DNA of 64,000 nucleotides from positions 8,566,972-8,630,971 of the forward strand of contig NC_045146.1 in the NCBI RefSeq assembly GCF_008831285.2, in the 5' to 3' direction. Both the position numbers and the translations under genes were made by a program. The DNA is from Nymphaea colorata. Lineage: Eukaryota; Streptophyta; Magnoliopsida; Nymphaeales; Nymphaeaceae. Position 1 is the stretch's first letter, and every line of letters begins with the position of its first letter. Below the pieces are notes generated by a model that saw only the letters and a list, made by a program, of their open reading frames with translations, was not told the origin of the DNA and ran no database searches. Shown here one piece after another: positions 21,430-34,974 of the stretch.

Positions 21430-23345
21430 CCCCAAAAATTGAAGTGATAAGAATGAAACGCAGCATTTCCTTCTCAAATTATTTCTGCCCCTCAGGTTCA
21501 GGCCATTTAATACTTGCAGCCACCCAAGGGCCACCTTGGATTTTTTTGGAGGCTATCTGTATTTGTCCCTCCTCCGTCCAAACAGTCTCCCATCTACCAG
21601 GAATGATGCCAGAGTTAATCTAGCATCTCAAGTTGTCCATAGCCATAGGGTTGTTCAAGAAACAAGCTTCAAAACTGGAAATGCAATGAAGCCAAAACTG
21701 ATTGCGCATGACAAAGAGTTGCTCATTGGCGTCGCCTTGGACATGGGCATTTCGCCAGTCCCAGGTAGCCCAAACCACTTCTTGGAAACATAGTCTCTAG
21801 CTTCGCATTACCCAGCCTCTCTTGAAGCTGCAACTGTACCACCTTTTCAACTCCGAAACAATGTTGCTGCCACCACAACCATTACGCCCAACCTGCTGGC
21901 TACCAAACGCCATGTCCTACAGGCCAAACGACTGAAGAAAAGGATGGGCGCTAGATTCTTCAGTAGAGCAACATATTAAGCACTTGTTTGCGAGATGCAG
22001 CCCCCTCCTTTTTTGCCTATAAAAGGTTGGGAGTCTGCCCTGACAAGCAAGGAAGGTGAACCATCTGGCTCTCGGGTGCGCATCCTTATTCCATAGGTGA
22101 GCTCTCCACTCTTCCTCTGCCCCCTTAACTCTGATTCCCATATATCACACATTTTGAGCCCCTTGACCGGAGCCCCATCATAAACAAGCTCGTCGGATGC
22201 AGGTCTCAGTTGAGGTTTCTCTAATTGCAGCCTCTGCAGCAGGTTTGAGAATTCAGGAACGAGGATTTAATTCAGAATCCAGAACCTCCTTGACAGTCAT
22301 TCTTTTGGAGCCTTCCAAGAGATACCTCTCCTCGGCCTCCAGGTTTTCAAAGAGGGTGACATTGCTCCATTTTTCAAACCAGAACATCATATCGCCTTGA
22401 CCGAGCTGCCAGATTACCTTATCTTTGATTTGGCACCAGGCTTTGAAGTAGTGCTTGAAGAACCACGAATGTTTGGTACTTGATCTGGCGGACCACATTC
22501 CTCATAGTGCAGCATACTTCTTGTAACAGAACTTTGACCAAATGGCATTTTTTCACAAATGGAGAATGCCCATCTAGCAAGCTGAGCTGAGGACCTGTTC
22601 TCCAATCTCTTGAGGCCCAGACCACCTTCGAACGTCAGCCTGCAGAGCTTAGCCCATGCAATTTGGTGCTTCCCCTTAACATTTTCGCCAGCTCCCCATA
22701 GAAAGTTCGCCATCTTAAACTGCAAGGTATAGGCAAGACAAAATCCCATCCCCAATAGTTAATCACACATGTTAGCACGTGCTTTAAAGATATAGCCTCC
22801 CCGCGAATCGTCGATTTCCACGTTGCAACTTGCAAGCCGCTTGTTCACCTTATCCAGGAGGGGCTAACACCAATCCTACTTGAGCCTCCTACCCCATACA
22901 TTGGGAGTCCAAGGCAGGGCATAGGGAGGGTGCCACGCTTCCACTCCAATATGGAAAAAATGCCTTCAGATTCGCTCATGGAGGTTGAGGACAAGAGGAA
23001 AATGGAAGATTTGTCACCATCGATTTTCAACCTGACATGCTCCTCCAAGCGCTGCAGCGACACCTTAATTCGGTGAATAGACCAGGGGCAGGCAGTGCTA
23101 AACAAGAGGACATCATCTGTGAAAGCAAGGATAGCAGGAGTTCTCCCCAGCCTAGGGACGTGAGGAGGAATGATAATTTTGTTAGTCATCTTACCTTTGA
23201 TGCTCCTAAAAAAGGTCTCCATGACAATAATCATTGGGCTAACCGTGAGATTGCTGCGTTGGGGGTCAGCCCCCAGTCTCCTCCCGCCTGCGAGCTCAAG
23301 CAGCAGCAGGATATCCTAGGAGAGAGAGTCTCCCTCTCTTGAGAT
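21430..23345 (-). mobile_element. L1-type LINE, 5'-truncated, ORF2 RT C-terminal half
   Basis: Minus-strand frames, in order: ETFFRSIKGKMTNKIIIPPH and the RT catalytic region LAFTDDVLLFS (frame 23234-22845; first position changed from the usual FADD); KSSIFLLSSTSMSESEG and LPMPCLGLPMYGVG; then VINYWGWDFVLPI; FLWGAGENVKGKHQIAWAKL and EGGLGLKRLENRSSAQLARW (22755-22414); FWFEKWSNVTLFEN; and the zinc-binding reverse-transcriptase tail PRARWFTFLACQGRLPTF with CLICCSTEESSAHPF (22141-21917). Further left, VVWATWDWRNAHVQGD-like residues continue to about 21430. Several frameshifts disable it. Upstream of the RT catalytic site nothing of endonuclease remains, as usual for 5'-truncated LINE insertions. 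Confidence 0.85.
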
Positions 23346-23417
23346 TGATCTTTTTTTCTGTTCTTGTGTAACTTGCTGTTTGTAGTTCACATTTTATTAA
23401 TTCCATGTTTGAAATAA

Positions 23418-23423
<6 letters not shown>

Positions 23424-23476
<53 letters not shown>
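23424..23476. repeat. TA microsatellite
   Basis: An uninterrupted TA dinucleotide run of about 53 bp. Confidence 0.98.
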
Positions 23477-23479
<3 letters not shown>

Positions 23480-26400
23480 GTTTGAGAATCGATATTGAAC
23501 CACATTGTCATTTTGTCTCAATTTTGCTAAGTTTTAGTACTGAATGAACTTAGCATAAGCCGTAGACCATGTGCTTGCCACAATGTCCCGGCTAAACACA
23601 GGAATGAACTGTGAAATATGTCAACATGCATATTTTTGCCATTTACGTTTAAGTATGCTCAGTGGTTATAGTATAATTAAAAGATGTATATTTTTGCCAT
23701 TAACATTTAAGTATGTTCAGTGGTTTTAGTCTATCTAATTAAATAATTCTTTTGGTTCTAATTCCCATAAAAATATATCTATCTAGATTGAAGTGCGATA
23801 CTTGGGAACATCAAAATTCAAAACAAAGGATGAAAGGGTGCAACCTTTTCTCCCTTGGGCAGTAGTGCAAACTCGACACCGCTACGTCTAGTTTAGGGCA
23901 CAAGCTTTTCTTCCTTGAGCGGTAGTGCAAACTCGGCACATCTGTGTCCATGCAAACTCTGCAGTCCTAACTCTTTTTAATCTCCTATCTGTATTTTGAA
24001 TCTTCTATCTTATCTATCTTAGGAATGTCAATGGATCAAATTTGAATTGAATTTACTCTTTACCATATCCTGTTAGATTCAAATTGAATGTACTATTTGC
24101 CATATCTGATTTATCAAACGTTTACATGCTCGGATTTATATTTGGATGCAGATCACGAAGAGCCTATGTCATATTTGAATCTGATTTTTTAATTCACATT
24201 TGAATCCAATCCAAATCTGACTATGTCATATCCAAAACTGATTCTAATCCTACTTTTAAGTCATATCTGAATCCAATTCGTATCCAATTTCTTTTAATCC
24301 AAACTAAATCCCCCTTTATTTGAGATATTTGGGAATCTAAATCCGCATATAGTAGGTCAGACCCCCTCCCCCCTGACCATATACACAACGTTTTGGTCAT
24401 AAATAAGGGTCTCAAGTCTTTTCTCTACATAGTGGTAAAATCTGGTGTTTGTTTATACTATGGATGCCACATAAAAGGGATTTTAAATCTGCATCGTGTC
24501 TGATATTCAATGTTATTGAACACAACCTCTTTTCCTTCTAAAACAATGTCGATAAACAAGAACCATAGTATGGTGAAAGCATCCTCATGCTGATGCGTGT
24601 TGCACTTGCAGATCATATCATGACGCTATGCTACTAATACAAAATGTTCAAAATTGTGATTTTTAGCTTTTAATTGGTATCTAGTACATTCCAACATTCT
24701 TTTGTCGACCTTCTTTTTAAATAACATTGACATTAGTCAAAAGTAGTACATACGATCGGCGGAGAGGATGAGACAAAGTGATCATGATATTCAATTACTT
24801 GATGTTAAATTTCTTTCTTATGAAAGGTAAATAACATCAATGCCTTTTTCTATATATCGTCTACAAGATAATGTTTATCATCACATGAACTTTTGAGATG
24901 TCATAAATTTTGCGAGGACGGGATAAAAATAAATATCGGGTACACATATGAGAATCGACTTTTGAGGGAGTAAACAAAAAATATGGCCCTAGTGTTCAGA
25001 AAATCCATATCACTGTTGTAGATATAACAACTTGGAGATACCAATGTATGGTATCAATGCCAATATTATAGAGACATGGTTGTTTTCCCCAACATGTTGT
25101 GGAGGCACCTTTCATTCCAAGTGGATGCCCATGCCAACACGGTACTCTTTAGGCATGTTTCATTTCTTGCACATATGGCATGAGCCGCAAAAGTAGATTG
25201 AGGCTCGCATTCTGTCTAACAGCCCTACCCAAACTTTTGAGTTGGTGATGGCCTAATAAACAAATGAAATTCATTTCCCTTTTGAATATCCTCAGTCACA
25301 CTGGTTTCCAGCATCATTGAGTGAAACCTTGGCTGAATGGAACAATACTAGAAACGATACAAGGACAAAGAAGCATTATTGAACAATGTTACTATTGCAG
25401 ATTGCAATGGAAAATGAAGATAACCTAGTGATTCCTCACTCATTGTCTTAATGGAGAGCCAATTCCAAAGAGGTGGTAACAAAAAACAGAAAAACGAAAA
25501 GGCAAAAGCTGAATTTCTTTAAGGAGAGAGAGAGAGAGGAGATCAGGATTCGTGGTCATGGTCCATGGAGAGGGCAAAAGTTGGAAGCTTTAACTCTATA
25601 GTTGTATATCTGTCTCTAGTACCAACAGAATGAACGAGAATCTTGCAGAACTCAGGTATTGTTCTGTGAAGTGAAAAAAGATCCAGGAGGTGCATTGTGT
25701 TATAAAATATATTTGTTAACCTACTAAAATCTAGCAGAACTCAGGTATTGCAATTGCATTTCAAGAAACTCCAAATAGGAGCACCATTTCGATCTAAACC
25801 AAATCCGAGATGCAACTAAACCCAAGTTCATGTCAGACACATAAATTTTGATGCAGTTACACACAGCTTACTTCAGAGGCAGAAAGTAGGCAGCATGGCA
25901 ACAAGAAAGCCAACAAATTCTCCAATTTTTAATCCAATACATTTTTTATAGACATGATCAATGTGGTGAATGTTTTGGACAAAACATCATTTAGTTGAGA
26001 CATGATAAATAATTATTCCTTACACATCAAGTAACCTATAATAGATCATAAAAAGGAAGCATAAATAAATAACGAAAACTTTAAGGAAGAAAAGTATGAG
26101 AGAACCATCAAGCATTTACAACCTGACAATGCCATGATCACACAAATGTGAAAGAGTGGTGCTAACGTATTTTAGTATAGAAACAAAGTTACCAGCTCTA
26201 GAGATATGCAGCAAATAATAGATGTTAGAAGTGGTGAGAAATGCAGAAACGCATAAAAAGTTTTGGAATTCTCCTCCTTCAAGGACTACATTGAGGAACA
26301 AAAAAAAACCAGGAAGCTACAGCCCTCCAAGACATAATGGTTCATAAAAAAATACACATCATGTGATTTGACTGTATGTGTTCAGGCCAACCATTATGTT

Positions 26401-27650
26401 CCACATGCCACTGCAAAAATTGAATGATTGTCAAATTTTAAACCCTTCAGTTATCACCATATACTAATGCGATGCAACCTCAGAGCATCAGAAAAACAAG
26501 TTAACGCTGTTTCTTTTCTTGACAAATTTCTCCCATATTTTACAGATCACTTCAATACATACCCATACATCAAAAAATGTGAAGAAGATAATTGTCTTGA
26601 AGCTATATGTTAGCAAGTTTACGAACACCAAAGAATAATTGATAAATACAGGCCAGGGACACAAAGGTAACCTGGAAGAACTACAAGAAATTGAAGCAGA
26701 CATACTGAGAATGAAAGAAAAAACATGCACATTCTTTTCCCAGCACACACACGCACATGCGCACGCACAGACAGGAAACCAGAAAACAAAAAGAACAAAT
26801 ATGGCAGAGTGAAATGAAGGAAAATATTACAACCCAGCAAAAAGTTTAAAGGGGAACAGAAGCGAACTGACCTTGGTGAACGTATGGAAGAATGAGAGAA
26901 GAAGAAGAAGAAGATGAAAAATAGGAGTGGAGCAGGTGGAGCAAGGGAAGTTCCAGCGATCCTCAGAATTCTTCTTCTCCGTCTCTCAATCGACCCGACT
27001 GCTTCAACCACATCAAAATCAGTCTATCTGCAAAACCAATGTCCCATTCCGCGTCATGCCGGGCACATAAATGAAAATCACGAAGGTTTTCCGCCTATGG
27101 ATGGATTTCTAGCCCACAGACGAGGGAGGGAGGGAGGGAAGGAGCAGAGGGTGGGACTCACCACAGAGATGCTTATAAAGAAACGAATGAAAAGGCACAA
27201 AACAGAGTGGAAAAAGGGGGGAAAGAACTAAACAAGGGGGACTCACAGTGATGGTCTGCAAATTGCAATCGAGCAGCGGGTGGGTGTTTCGTCTGGCAGA
27301 TAGTTAGATCTGCAAATTGAAATTGAGCCGCGGCAGCTACAGGTGGACCATGGGCTGCAACTGGAGGGATCTCAGCAGCCGGCAGCCTCGCTCTCGCACC
27401 TTGCGGTTCCCTCGTCCGCACTGGCGTTCACGCACAGGTAGGGAGGGGCTCGAGAGGGAGCGAGAGGGCAGACGCAGTGAGGGAGGGAGACAAGGGAGGC
27501 AGCGAGAGAGAGATGAGGGCGACTGGCCGGAGCAGGAGAGTGAAAGTGCGTGGGAGACGACAAGGTCGAAAAGGCAGCGGCTGTGGCTGCGTGAGGAACT
27601 CGTGGCAAGGAAGAGGCAGAACGCGATACGTGAGCTGTGAATCCTAACGG
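23480..27650. other. No recognised gene; repeats and a GC/purine-rich block
   Basis: Around 23840-23955 a short segment with GGTAGTGCAAACTCGRCAC occurs twice. At 24005-24330 there are many degenerate copies of AATCCAATTTGAATC-like sequence. A GA tract lies at 25520-25540. From 26880 to 27640 the DNA is purine- and GC-rich, with GAGGGAGGGAGGGAAGG at 27122-27141. This could be a promoter or UTR of a minus-strand gene, but no exon is recognisable. Open frames here have low-complexity translations. Confidence 0.4.
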
Positions 27651-27994
27651 TCCGAAAAATAACTCCGAAATATATTTCCACCCCTCCGGGTGGAAATATG
27701 TTTCCGAAAACATGTTTCAGGAATCGACCTCTACAAAATAATTCCGTGTTTGTTACGCTGGAATTTTTTTTTTAATTTAAAAAATTATTCCACTGCTACA
27801 GTAAAATTTCAAACACTACTACTTAAAATTAAAAGGTTGCATACCACTCGAGCATATTATTCGAAACCGCATTGATAAAATCTATTACTTGAGAACACCA
27901 CTCTCGAAGTTCTCAAGGATCCATTTACAGTACAGACCATGGTAAGAATACTGTAGCAGTAATTGGTAACATGTCTTTTTATTCATAGAATCAT

Positions 27995-28700
27995 ATTTGA
28001 CCCAGCACACAAGAAAATAACGACAATGGGAATTCAAGCTGATGAGCCTAAGCCCATCAAGAAGCTCATGTACAAGTTAAAAGAGACACTTACTGTTTCC
28101 AAAATTCATCTCAAGGTGTCTCAACAGTAGATTAAAAAGTGGAAATCAAGACAGAAGATCAACCATAATCTTCACAAGCGAGAGAAGGAAAAGCAGCTTA
28201 GTAGGTCCTTAAGATCCTACTCAATATCTCTGTTATCAACCTTATAAATGCCTTTGCCATACACATGACCACCATGGAGTAGGTGCTCATGGAAATTAAA
28301 GTCAAATATAGTATCACTTCTGATACTCTGGCACAGATCGTCAATTCAGTCATGGTGATTGCACCAATCACACTTTCAGATGATGATATATAAAAACCTC
28401 ATCAATTCCACAATCACACATTATATATTGTGGTGAGGACTCACGTAATGAATGCTCTTTACATGCTAGTAGATGGAGGGAGTATCTTGAACATCTACTC
28501 GAAGATGACTGCGCAAGTCTTAGGCCTGAAGGATGAGCATTACACATTGATGATATGACCATTTATGGCTTTGACAGGAGAAAGAGGACAATGAAAGGCA
28601 AGATATATCTAGACTTACACATCAAGTTCACCGAATATACAATCGTGTTCTATGTAGAAGACATGTCACCATCTTATAGTTTACTCCTCGGATGACCATG
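27995..28700 (+). pseudogene. Ty3/gypsy gag-protease relic
   Basis: The + strand conceptual translation, across several stops and shifts, includes KPIKKLMYKLKETLTVSKIH, then LAQIVNSVMVIAPITLSDDD, then MNALYMLVDGGSILNIYSKM with TAQVLGLKDEHYTL, TIYGFDRRKRTMKGKIYLDL and MSPSYSLLLG followed by a stop and PC. VDGGSILNI corresponds to the retropepsin active site in gypsy elements (D-G-G-S in place of D-T-G-A/S), and YSLLLG-PC to the conserved LLGRPW that follows. The coding sequence is cut at about 28700, where a non-coding repeat starts. Protein processing is the ancestral role; this copy cannot be functional. Confidence 0.75.
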
Positions 28701-29650
28701 TGTGAGTAGCCGAAACTTTCATAAGTCCAACTGATCATTTACCCTTCACCATGAAATTTCAAAATTGATTTTCAAGGACCAAATTTCAAGGAAAAAAAGT
28801 CATTTTTGAGCCAAACAAGCACTTTTTATACCAGTATTGAATACATAGATCCAGTCCACCTAAGTTATCCAAGCTAAAAATTACCACTTTGCCCATACAT
28901 CTTGGAATCTTGACCTGAAAAGTATAGATTTTTACCAAAATTCTTAGAATTGCTTAACATTTGAACAATTGGGTCATTTCTTAATTTTACATACACTAGA
29001 AGTCACTAGAGTTTACTCACTAGGGTCATCCCAAATCTAAAGCTAGCTCTCTTGGAGCTCAAATCATCTCTTGAAACATAAAATTATGATCATTGACTCA
29101 ATTAAGTCAAAACAAGTTTACCTTAATGGAGAGAAAGTTTTATTTCACTTACTTTGAATCACCCGGATCAAGTTTTAGTCATATAAGCTCAATCAGAAGA
29201 TTGAGCTTATAACCAATTTAGAACCATATTTATCAAGTATAAATCAAACTTCTCTTAGTTAAGTTTTAGTTCATTCATCCTGATTTGACTTCAATTTAGT
29301 TTCAAGTGCTTTCTCTTTCATATTTTTAGGGATTTGTATAGAATTTGAGCTCAATTGAGAAGAACAAGCTAAAACTGAGCTAAGACCATGTTTATCATGT
29401 ATAAATGAAGCTTCGTTCAGTTTAGTTTGAATTCATTTCTTCCAGTTTGAGTTAAATTCAGTTTTGAATGTTTTCTCTTTCCTATTTTTAGGGCTTTGAA
29501 CTGAATTTTAGCTCAACCTGATAGAATGACTGAAAAGTGAGTTATGTTAATGTTTATTATGTAAAAATCAATAATCCCCTAGTTCAGTATGAGTTCATTC
29601 CTTTCCATTTGAGTTCAATTTAGTTTTGAATGATGTGGAGCTTACCCCTA
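28700..29650. repeat. Dispersed retrotransposon-associated repeat, copy 1, with internal units of about 160 bp
   Basis: Similar in order to 35985-36800. Both contain TTTACCCTTCACCATGAAATT near the start, a segment with TTAACATTT-AGCAA-T-GG-CATTTCT, then tandem units of about 160 bp. Those units contain TTTATCA-GTATAAAT, TTTGAATTCATTC, AGTTTTGAATG, TTTTCTCTTTC and TATTTTTAGGG, marked by TATTTTTAGG at about 29322 and 29483. No coding. It is probably an LTR or untranslated region of a large gypsy family. Confidence 0.65.
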
Positions 29651-32018
29651 GTACTTGCTATACTCTGTGATTTTTTTCTATCTTTCAGCATATTCTTATA
29701 GGTAAGTAGCCTTTTTAAACACACCCAGCAACACCAATGAAAATTCCAATTAAAACCAATTTTTTGTGGTCTTCCACAAATTCCCTTTATAAACCTGCCG
29801 CATACTGCTTGGTAAAAATTTGTTTTTTGACTTTTAAAGCAATCCAATAGGATGTTTCCGGCAAGCTTAGCCACATGTTGGTTCAGTCAAATCGAGAAAA
29901 TTCATCTAGAATGGGCATTCTTTTGAGTCATATTCTTTTGCATAACCCAGCTTATGATTTTCATTGATTCATAGAACTAAAGTCAAGTCAATTGCTATCA
30001 CCCCAAATTTTTCCGAAAAGACTATATTTTTCACCCAAACACAAATTCAAAACTCAAATTTAGACGCGAGATTTAAATCCAAAATCCAACTCTTGAATCC
30101 AAATAAGATCCAAAGTCCAAATCTAGACCCGAATTGATTATTTCAAACTCAAAATCCAAAACTGAAATCAAGACAACAAAATTTGAATTTATGATCACCG
30201 CGCGCGCATGCATGGACCTTCCCTTTCTTTTATGTTTCGTTCTCATGCAAAATGTGTTTTTAAGCCTAAATCACATGCTAGAACGCGTCTGCGACCAATT
30301 GACCCAATCTAGATTTGAAACAAGTCCAGAGTCACTCAAAACGGAGTCGAGCACCCATTTGAAACAAAAACCAATTTTGTACACATTTTAAATAAAAAAT
30401 GGTGTTATGCTTTTTATATGAACAACCCTTTTTATTTATTTATTTACTCATTTTATCTTATTTTATTTCATTTCATATCATTTTTTTATTTCATATTATT
30501 TTATTAAAAAAAATAAAAAAATAATATAGTCAATCATGCGTCGTGTGATGCGAAGTCGTTCGAGATCGCGTTACGCAATCGCTGCCACGTGCGGCAACAC
30601 GTCGCACGCAGTTCGCAGAGTCTCGGGGTGCTATTGTGCCTGGTGCGCAAGAAATGGGGCCCATGCAATCAAAACCGCCTGGCTCGGTTGGGTGGGCATT
30701 AGCCCTGCTAACACCCCAAAGAGGTATTTGCAGGGCTAATGGTCAATCTTGCTTAGTCAAAGCCTAATTTAAAAAAAATAAAAATAGTTCAAAACGACTT
30801 AGAATTCACCTGAAAATGTTGTGAAATTAAAAATAAAAAATCAAATTTTGAGTTTTGGCTACAAAATTCTCTCTAAATTCCCCCACAATCTTCTCCTTTG
30901 GGTATGAGCTAAACCTTGGGGAACTTCTAGTACTCCCTCACTTGAAGATTTAGAGTTTTTCCTTAGCTCTTTTTCTCCATTTCTCTTTTCTTCTATTCTT
31001 CTTATCCAACCTTGAGAGCAAGCTTATTCAAGGTCCAACTCTTCAAGGGAGTACAAGAAGATCTCTTGGAGGCATATCTTCATCACTTTAGAGATTCACC
31101 CAAAGCAACTTTAGGATCATCCGAAGTAAGAGATTCATATTCTAGATCATTTTCATTAGAGGTATGTAATCACTGTCCCATTCCGTTTATTTTCATCACT
31201 CTCTCTCTTCTTCTTCTCCATAGCTCTCAAATATCCTCTTCGAAGTCAAGAAGCTATTCTCGAGTGCACTAGGAGCATGAGAAGATGAAATAAGATTTCA
31301 TTTTAGGATTGAAACATGTTTCTCTCTTCTCTTGGATGTTGTTCACTCATGGTTGATTGATTTTTCTCATTTATATATGAATGAACAACGAAAATGAGTG
31401 TTTAGGGTTGGGATCTCTTCATTTTTATATTGCTTTTTGAGGTTGAAATTTGTCCAACCTGGAAAAGCTCTTCATGAATATGTACATGTTAATATAATAT
31501 GGATCTTCATGTCATTATCAAGCTTAGTTTCTTTCTTAATCACCCGATTAGGAACCCTAGTGAGTGCCTTATTATGTTGCATGATTTTCTTCCATACCCA
31601 ATGGTGGAAGAATTATATTTTCTTATAACAAATAAAATAATAATGTTTTATGTTAATATATTTAATATTTAAAATCAATGCTCTTCAAAAGATTTTTGGA
31701 AGCAAGAACCCTCTCTAATGAGGCTTTGGAGACTTAGCATAGGCTCTTGCATGGGCCCAAGTTCCTCTCTGATCTACATAAAAATCGAAGTCGGATATTT
31801 TCAAATCATTTCTTGATTTCAACTCTCATGAACACATATATGTATATACATGTTATATGCGTATAAGTGAACATGAGTATCTCTCTTTGTCATTCTCTTT
31901 TTATGATTTAACATATTATTTTACAAATTTTCATATACACATGAATGCATGTATATATGTTTTCCATTTTCACTCTCTAGAATCTTTTGTTTCTCTCTTC
32001 AAGTTGAATGTTTTCTTT

Positions 32019-32052
<34 letters not shown>

Positions 32053-34960
32053 CACATTCCTCTATCTCTTTTTCTCTAAAATCCCTCTCTCCCTTTCTAA
32101 GATCTTCTCTCCCTCTCCATTTGAGTCAAACGTTCTTTTTACAAGCTTTCATATACATAAGTGTATGTATATGTATGAAAAACTATGCATATCTACGTAC
32201 CTCCATTTTTTGTTAATCTTCTATTTGGTGATCTTTAAAATCTCTTTCTCTCCCTCTTTCTCTCTATAAAGTATTCCATCTTTATATTTTTCTTCAAAGA
32301 TCTAAAGTTTTAACTTCTCATTTGTTGACTTCACCAACACCAAAAATCAATTAATGACCAAATATTGGAATCATGTTTGATGGTCTACAACCTCATTCCA
32401 TTTTCAAAAATTTTTCTCTTTCCATAAAAATACTTATGACAATTATAAGAATGAGAAACTTAGATGTATGTGATGGTATGAATGTTTGTAGATGAATGTT
32501 ATAGTTGGAATGAATGATTTCATTCTAATCATGTAGGATCAATGTATTCATATATTCACATTCACTTAACATCACTTATGATCACAAGCACCTCTCTAAA
32601 AGAACTTAAACAAGATGAGATGAAGCTCTGACTAGGTAGTAACTTAATTATAGTAAAATGTCAAACTTACTTAAAGTCTTAAAAGAACACCAAAGTGATT
32701 TCCAAAAGTGATCTTCAAATATTTCCAAATCATATTTATAAAGATTTCTCAATTCAAAATTTCAAAAAATTATAGGATTTGAAAACTCTTTGGAGTTGAC
32801 TTGGACCAAGTTGTGAGGAATTGGTAGAGTTTTGATGAGCTCTTGCTTGCTATGGTCTTCAATCATTTTGGCTAAAACGTAAACATTTTGAAGATTGGTT
32901 CATTTCCTCAAATTCTGATGTTTTGAGAATTTAGGGATGGAGCCTTGGAAAACTTTTCTTTTGAGTAAAGGATCACAAATTTAATTTTTAGGTTTTCCTG
33001 AGACAATTCAATCTCTTTTGGAAATTGATTTTTGAGAAAGAGGACTTTGAAAAAATTAGTGAATGCTTTTACAAACAAGTTTGAGTCCAACTACTCAATG
33101 GTCCCACCATTTATATGCTTATGGAGATTCAGTAGGAGTGCAATGAGTTTGTAGAGACTATATTCAACACTGAGAGTTCGTGAGCAGTAAGATGAAGACC
33201 TCTTTGGCTGAAAAATCACTCTCTCACCATGATTCTTGGGGCTTTTTAGGAGCACATCTAGTGTCATCTCATATAAAATGAGTACAAGACCTTTCACGAT
33301 TTAGCCAAAAGACACTAAGAGGATAGACAGAGCTTTTAAGAAGGGTATCTTAAAAGTGAAACTAGTCTACTAGGAAGAAGACAAGAAGCAGAGAAAATCT
33401 CAAGCACATGTCACATTCATAGTAAAAACCGGTTTTGCATCAGACAGGTTCGCTGCATTCTCGTCCATACTCCAAATTCGATTATGCAAAAAGTCACATG
33501 TTCATGGAGAAGTATTGATTGATTCTTGATAAAGTATTCAGATGGACATTGAGCATGGGGGAAGAATGAAGCAAGAATATGAAGGAGAAAAAAACACACT
33601 TTTAAACCTTATTCTAAAACTTAATATAAATTAGAATGCTTTTTCTTTAAGCTAGAAAACTTAGCAAAGAATTCCACACATTTCAAGTGATTTTCAGATT
33701 GACATTAAGCACAAAGTGAAAAAATTGTGATACATTTTTGACATATAATGTGCATTAAGATCACTCTCTGGATCCTAGATCTTGGTTTGATGCTTAGACC
33801 CAGATCTGGTCCTTATCCAAGGAAAATTGTAGAAGATAGATCTGGATATGATACTGGAAGTTGGATTATGATTTGATATCTAGGGTTTGAAATGGAAATA
33901 ATGGATTTGTATATACAAAAATAGATCAGATCTGAAACTTGGATATGAGATCCAAACATGGAAATAAGACTTGGAGATATAATGAGGACCAGAAATATGA
34001 AATGGAAATTAGAAAATAGCATGGACTTGGACCTAGACCTGGCTCGAGCTACACTAGATGGGTTCAAGCCGCATGACATGGACTGGACCTAGCTTAGGTT
34101 CAATGTTGGAAAACAGTTCAGACTTAGGCTGGGCGCAGGCTTAGCCTAGGCGCTGTTTTTTGCAAATTCATTTTTAATATGAAATAGGGGTTAGCTGAGC
34201 CTAGGCTCAAGCGAACCAGATCCATGAAATTTATATGACAATCTAACTAAGGTGCACGTGATTTCTAAGTTAAGTTATATTTTTAAAAAAATATGTGCAT
34301 AGTGAAAAATGATCAAAATACCCTTGTGTGTGATTTTAGGATGCAATGGATTCAAATAAGGCAATTGATATTTACATCCCCAAAAATGTTTTGGTTTTTC
34401 GAGTGCTCCAGAGAAATCATGTTTTATTTTAAATGAAAGAAAAAGGGACTCGCCTATCGGTACGAGAATTGACCGTTTCTGATGCCTTTAGTAGGGGTAA
34501 TCAATCCAAGGGCTATGTTTATTCTTGATACATTTCATTTTGGCTTAAACATCTTTTCCATTCTAAATGCGGTATAGTGTTTGAGAAAAACATTGAAGAC
34601 TTCATGTTTCAAGATTTTGAGAAAGTTTTGAAAAATCATTTGAGAGTATAAAACACTGCCATATTCTTATGGGTAAGTGGCTTATCCAAGCACTCCCTGC
34701 TTCACCAATACAAATTCCAATAAAAATCAGATCGTTATGGTAGTTTGCATCCGTTCCCACACGATAGAGTAGGGAGGCCACATGAAGCAGCAAAGTTTTG
34801 AAATTGGACAAATTTTAGGAAAGATTGATCTTCCCACCGATACAAGGTCTGGCCATTCCTACCACCATTAACAGGAGTAATTAGACGAAGATCTAACAGA
34901 GGGGCCTATATCCATATACCATTGGGCAGCTTCACACTACAAACACCTCAAAAAATAGAT
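29650..34960. other. No gene recognised; probable non-coding LTR-retrotransposon sequence
   Basis: AT-rich throughout except a GC-rich island at 30190-30740 (CGCGCGC at 30200-30206, several GCACGC/ACGTCGC words). After it come pyrimidine-rich sequences (30900-31270) that look like the transcribed part of a long LTR. A CA run followed by a TA run lies at 32019-32052. No frame has a recognisable domain, and I could not define LTR ends. Confidence 0.4.
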
Positions 34961-34974
34961 CCCTATCATTATCT

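Noticed and set aside
26619-27011. 130-codon minus-strand frame starting MVEAVGSIERRRRRI
   Set aside because: Mostly Phe/Leu-rich translation of CT-rich DNA. It could include a UTR exon, but nothing supports a protein.
27317-27713. Three overlapping open frames of 107-114 codons on both strands
   Set aside because: Low-complexity Arg/Glu or Ser/Leu translations from a purine-rich GC block. No domain, no splice context.
31857-32269. Two overlapping + frames of 106-119 codons
   Set aside because: Ser/Phe/Leu-rich translations of CT-rich and microsatellite DNA inside probable LTR sequence.
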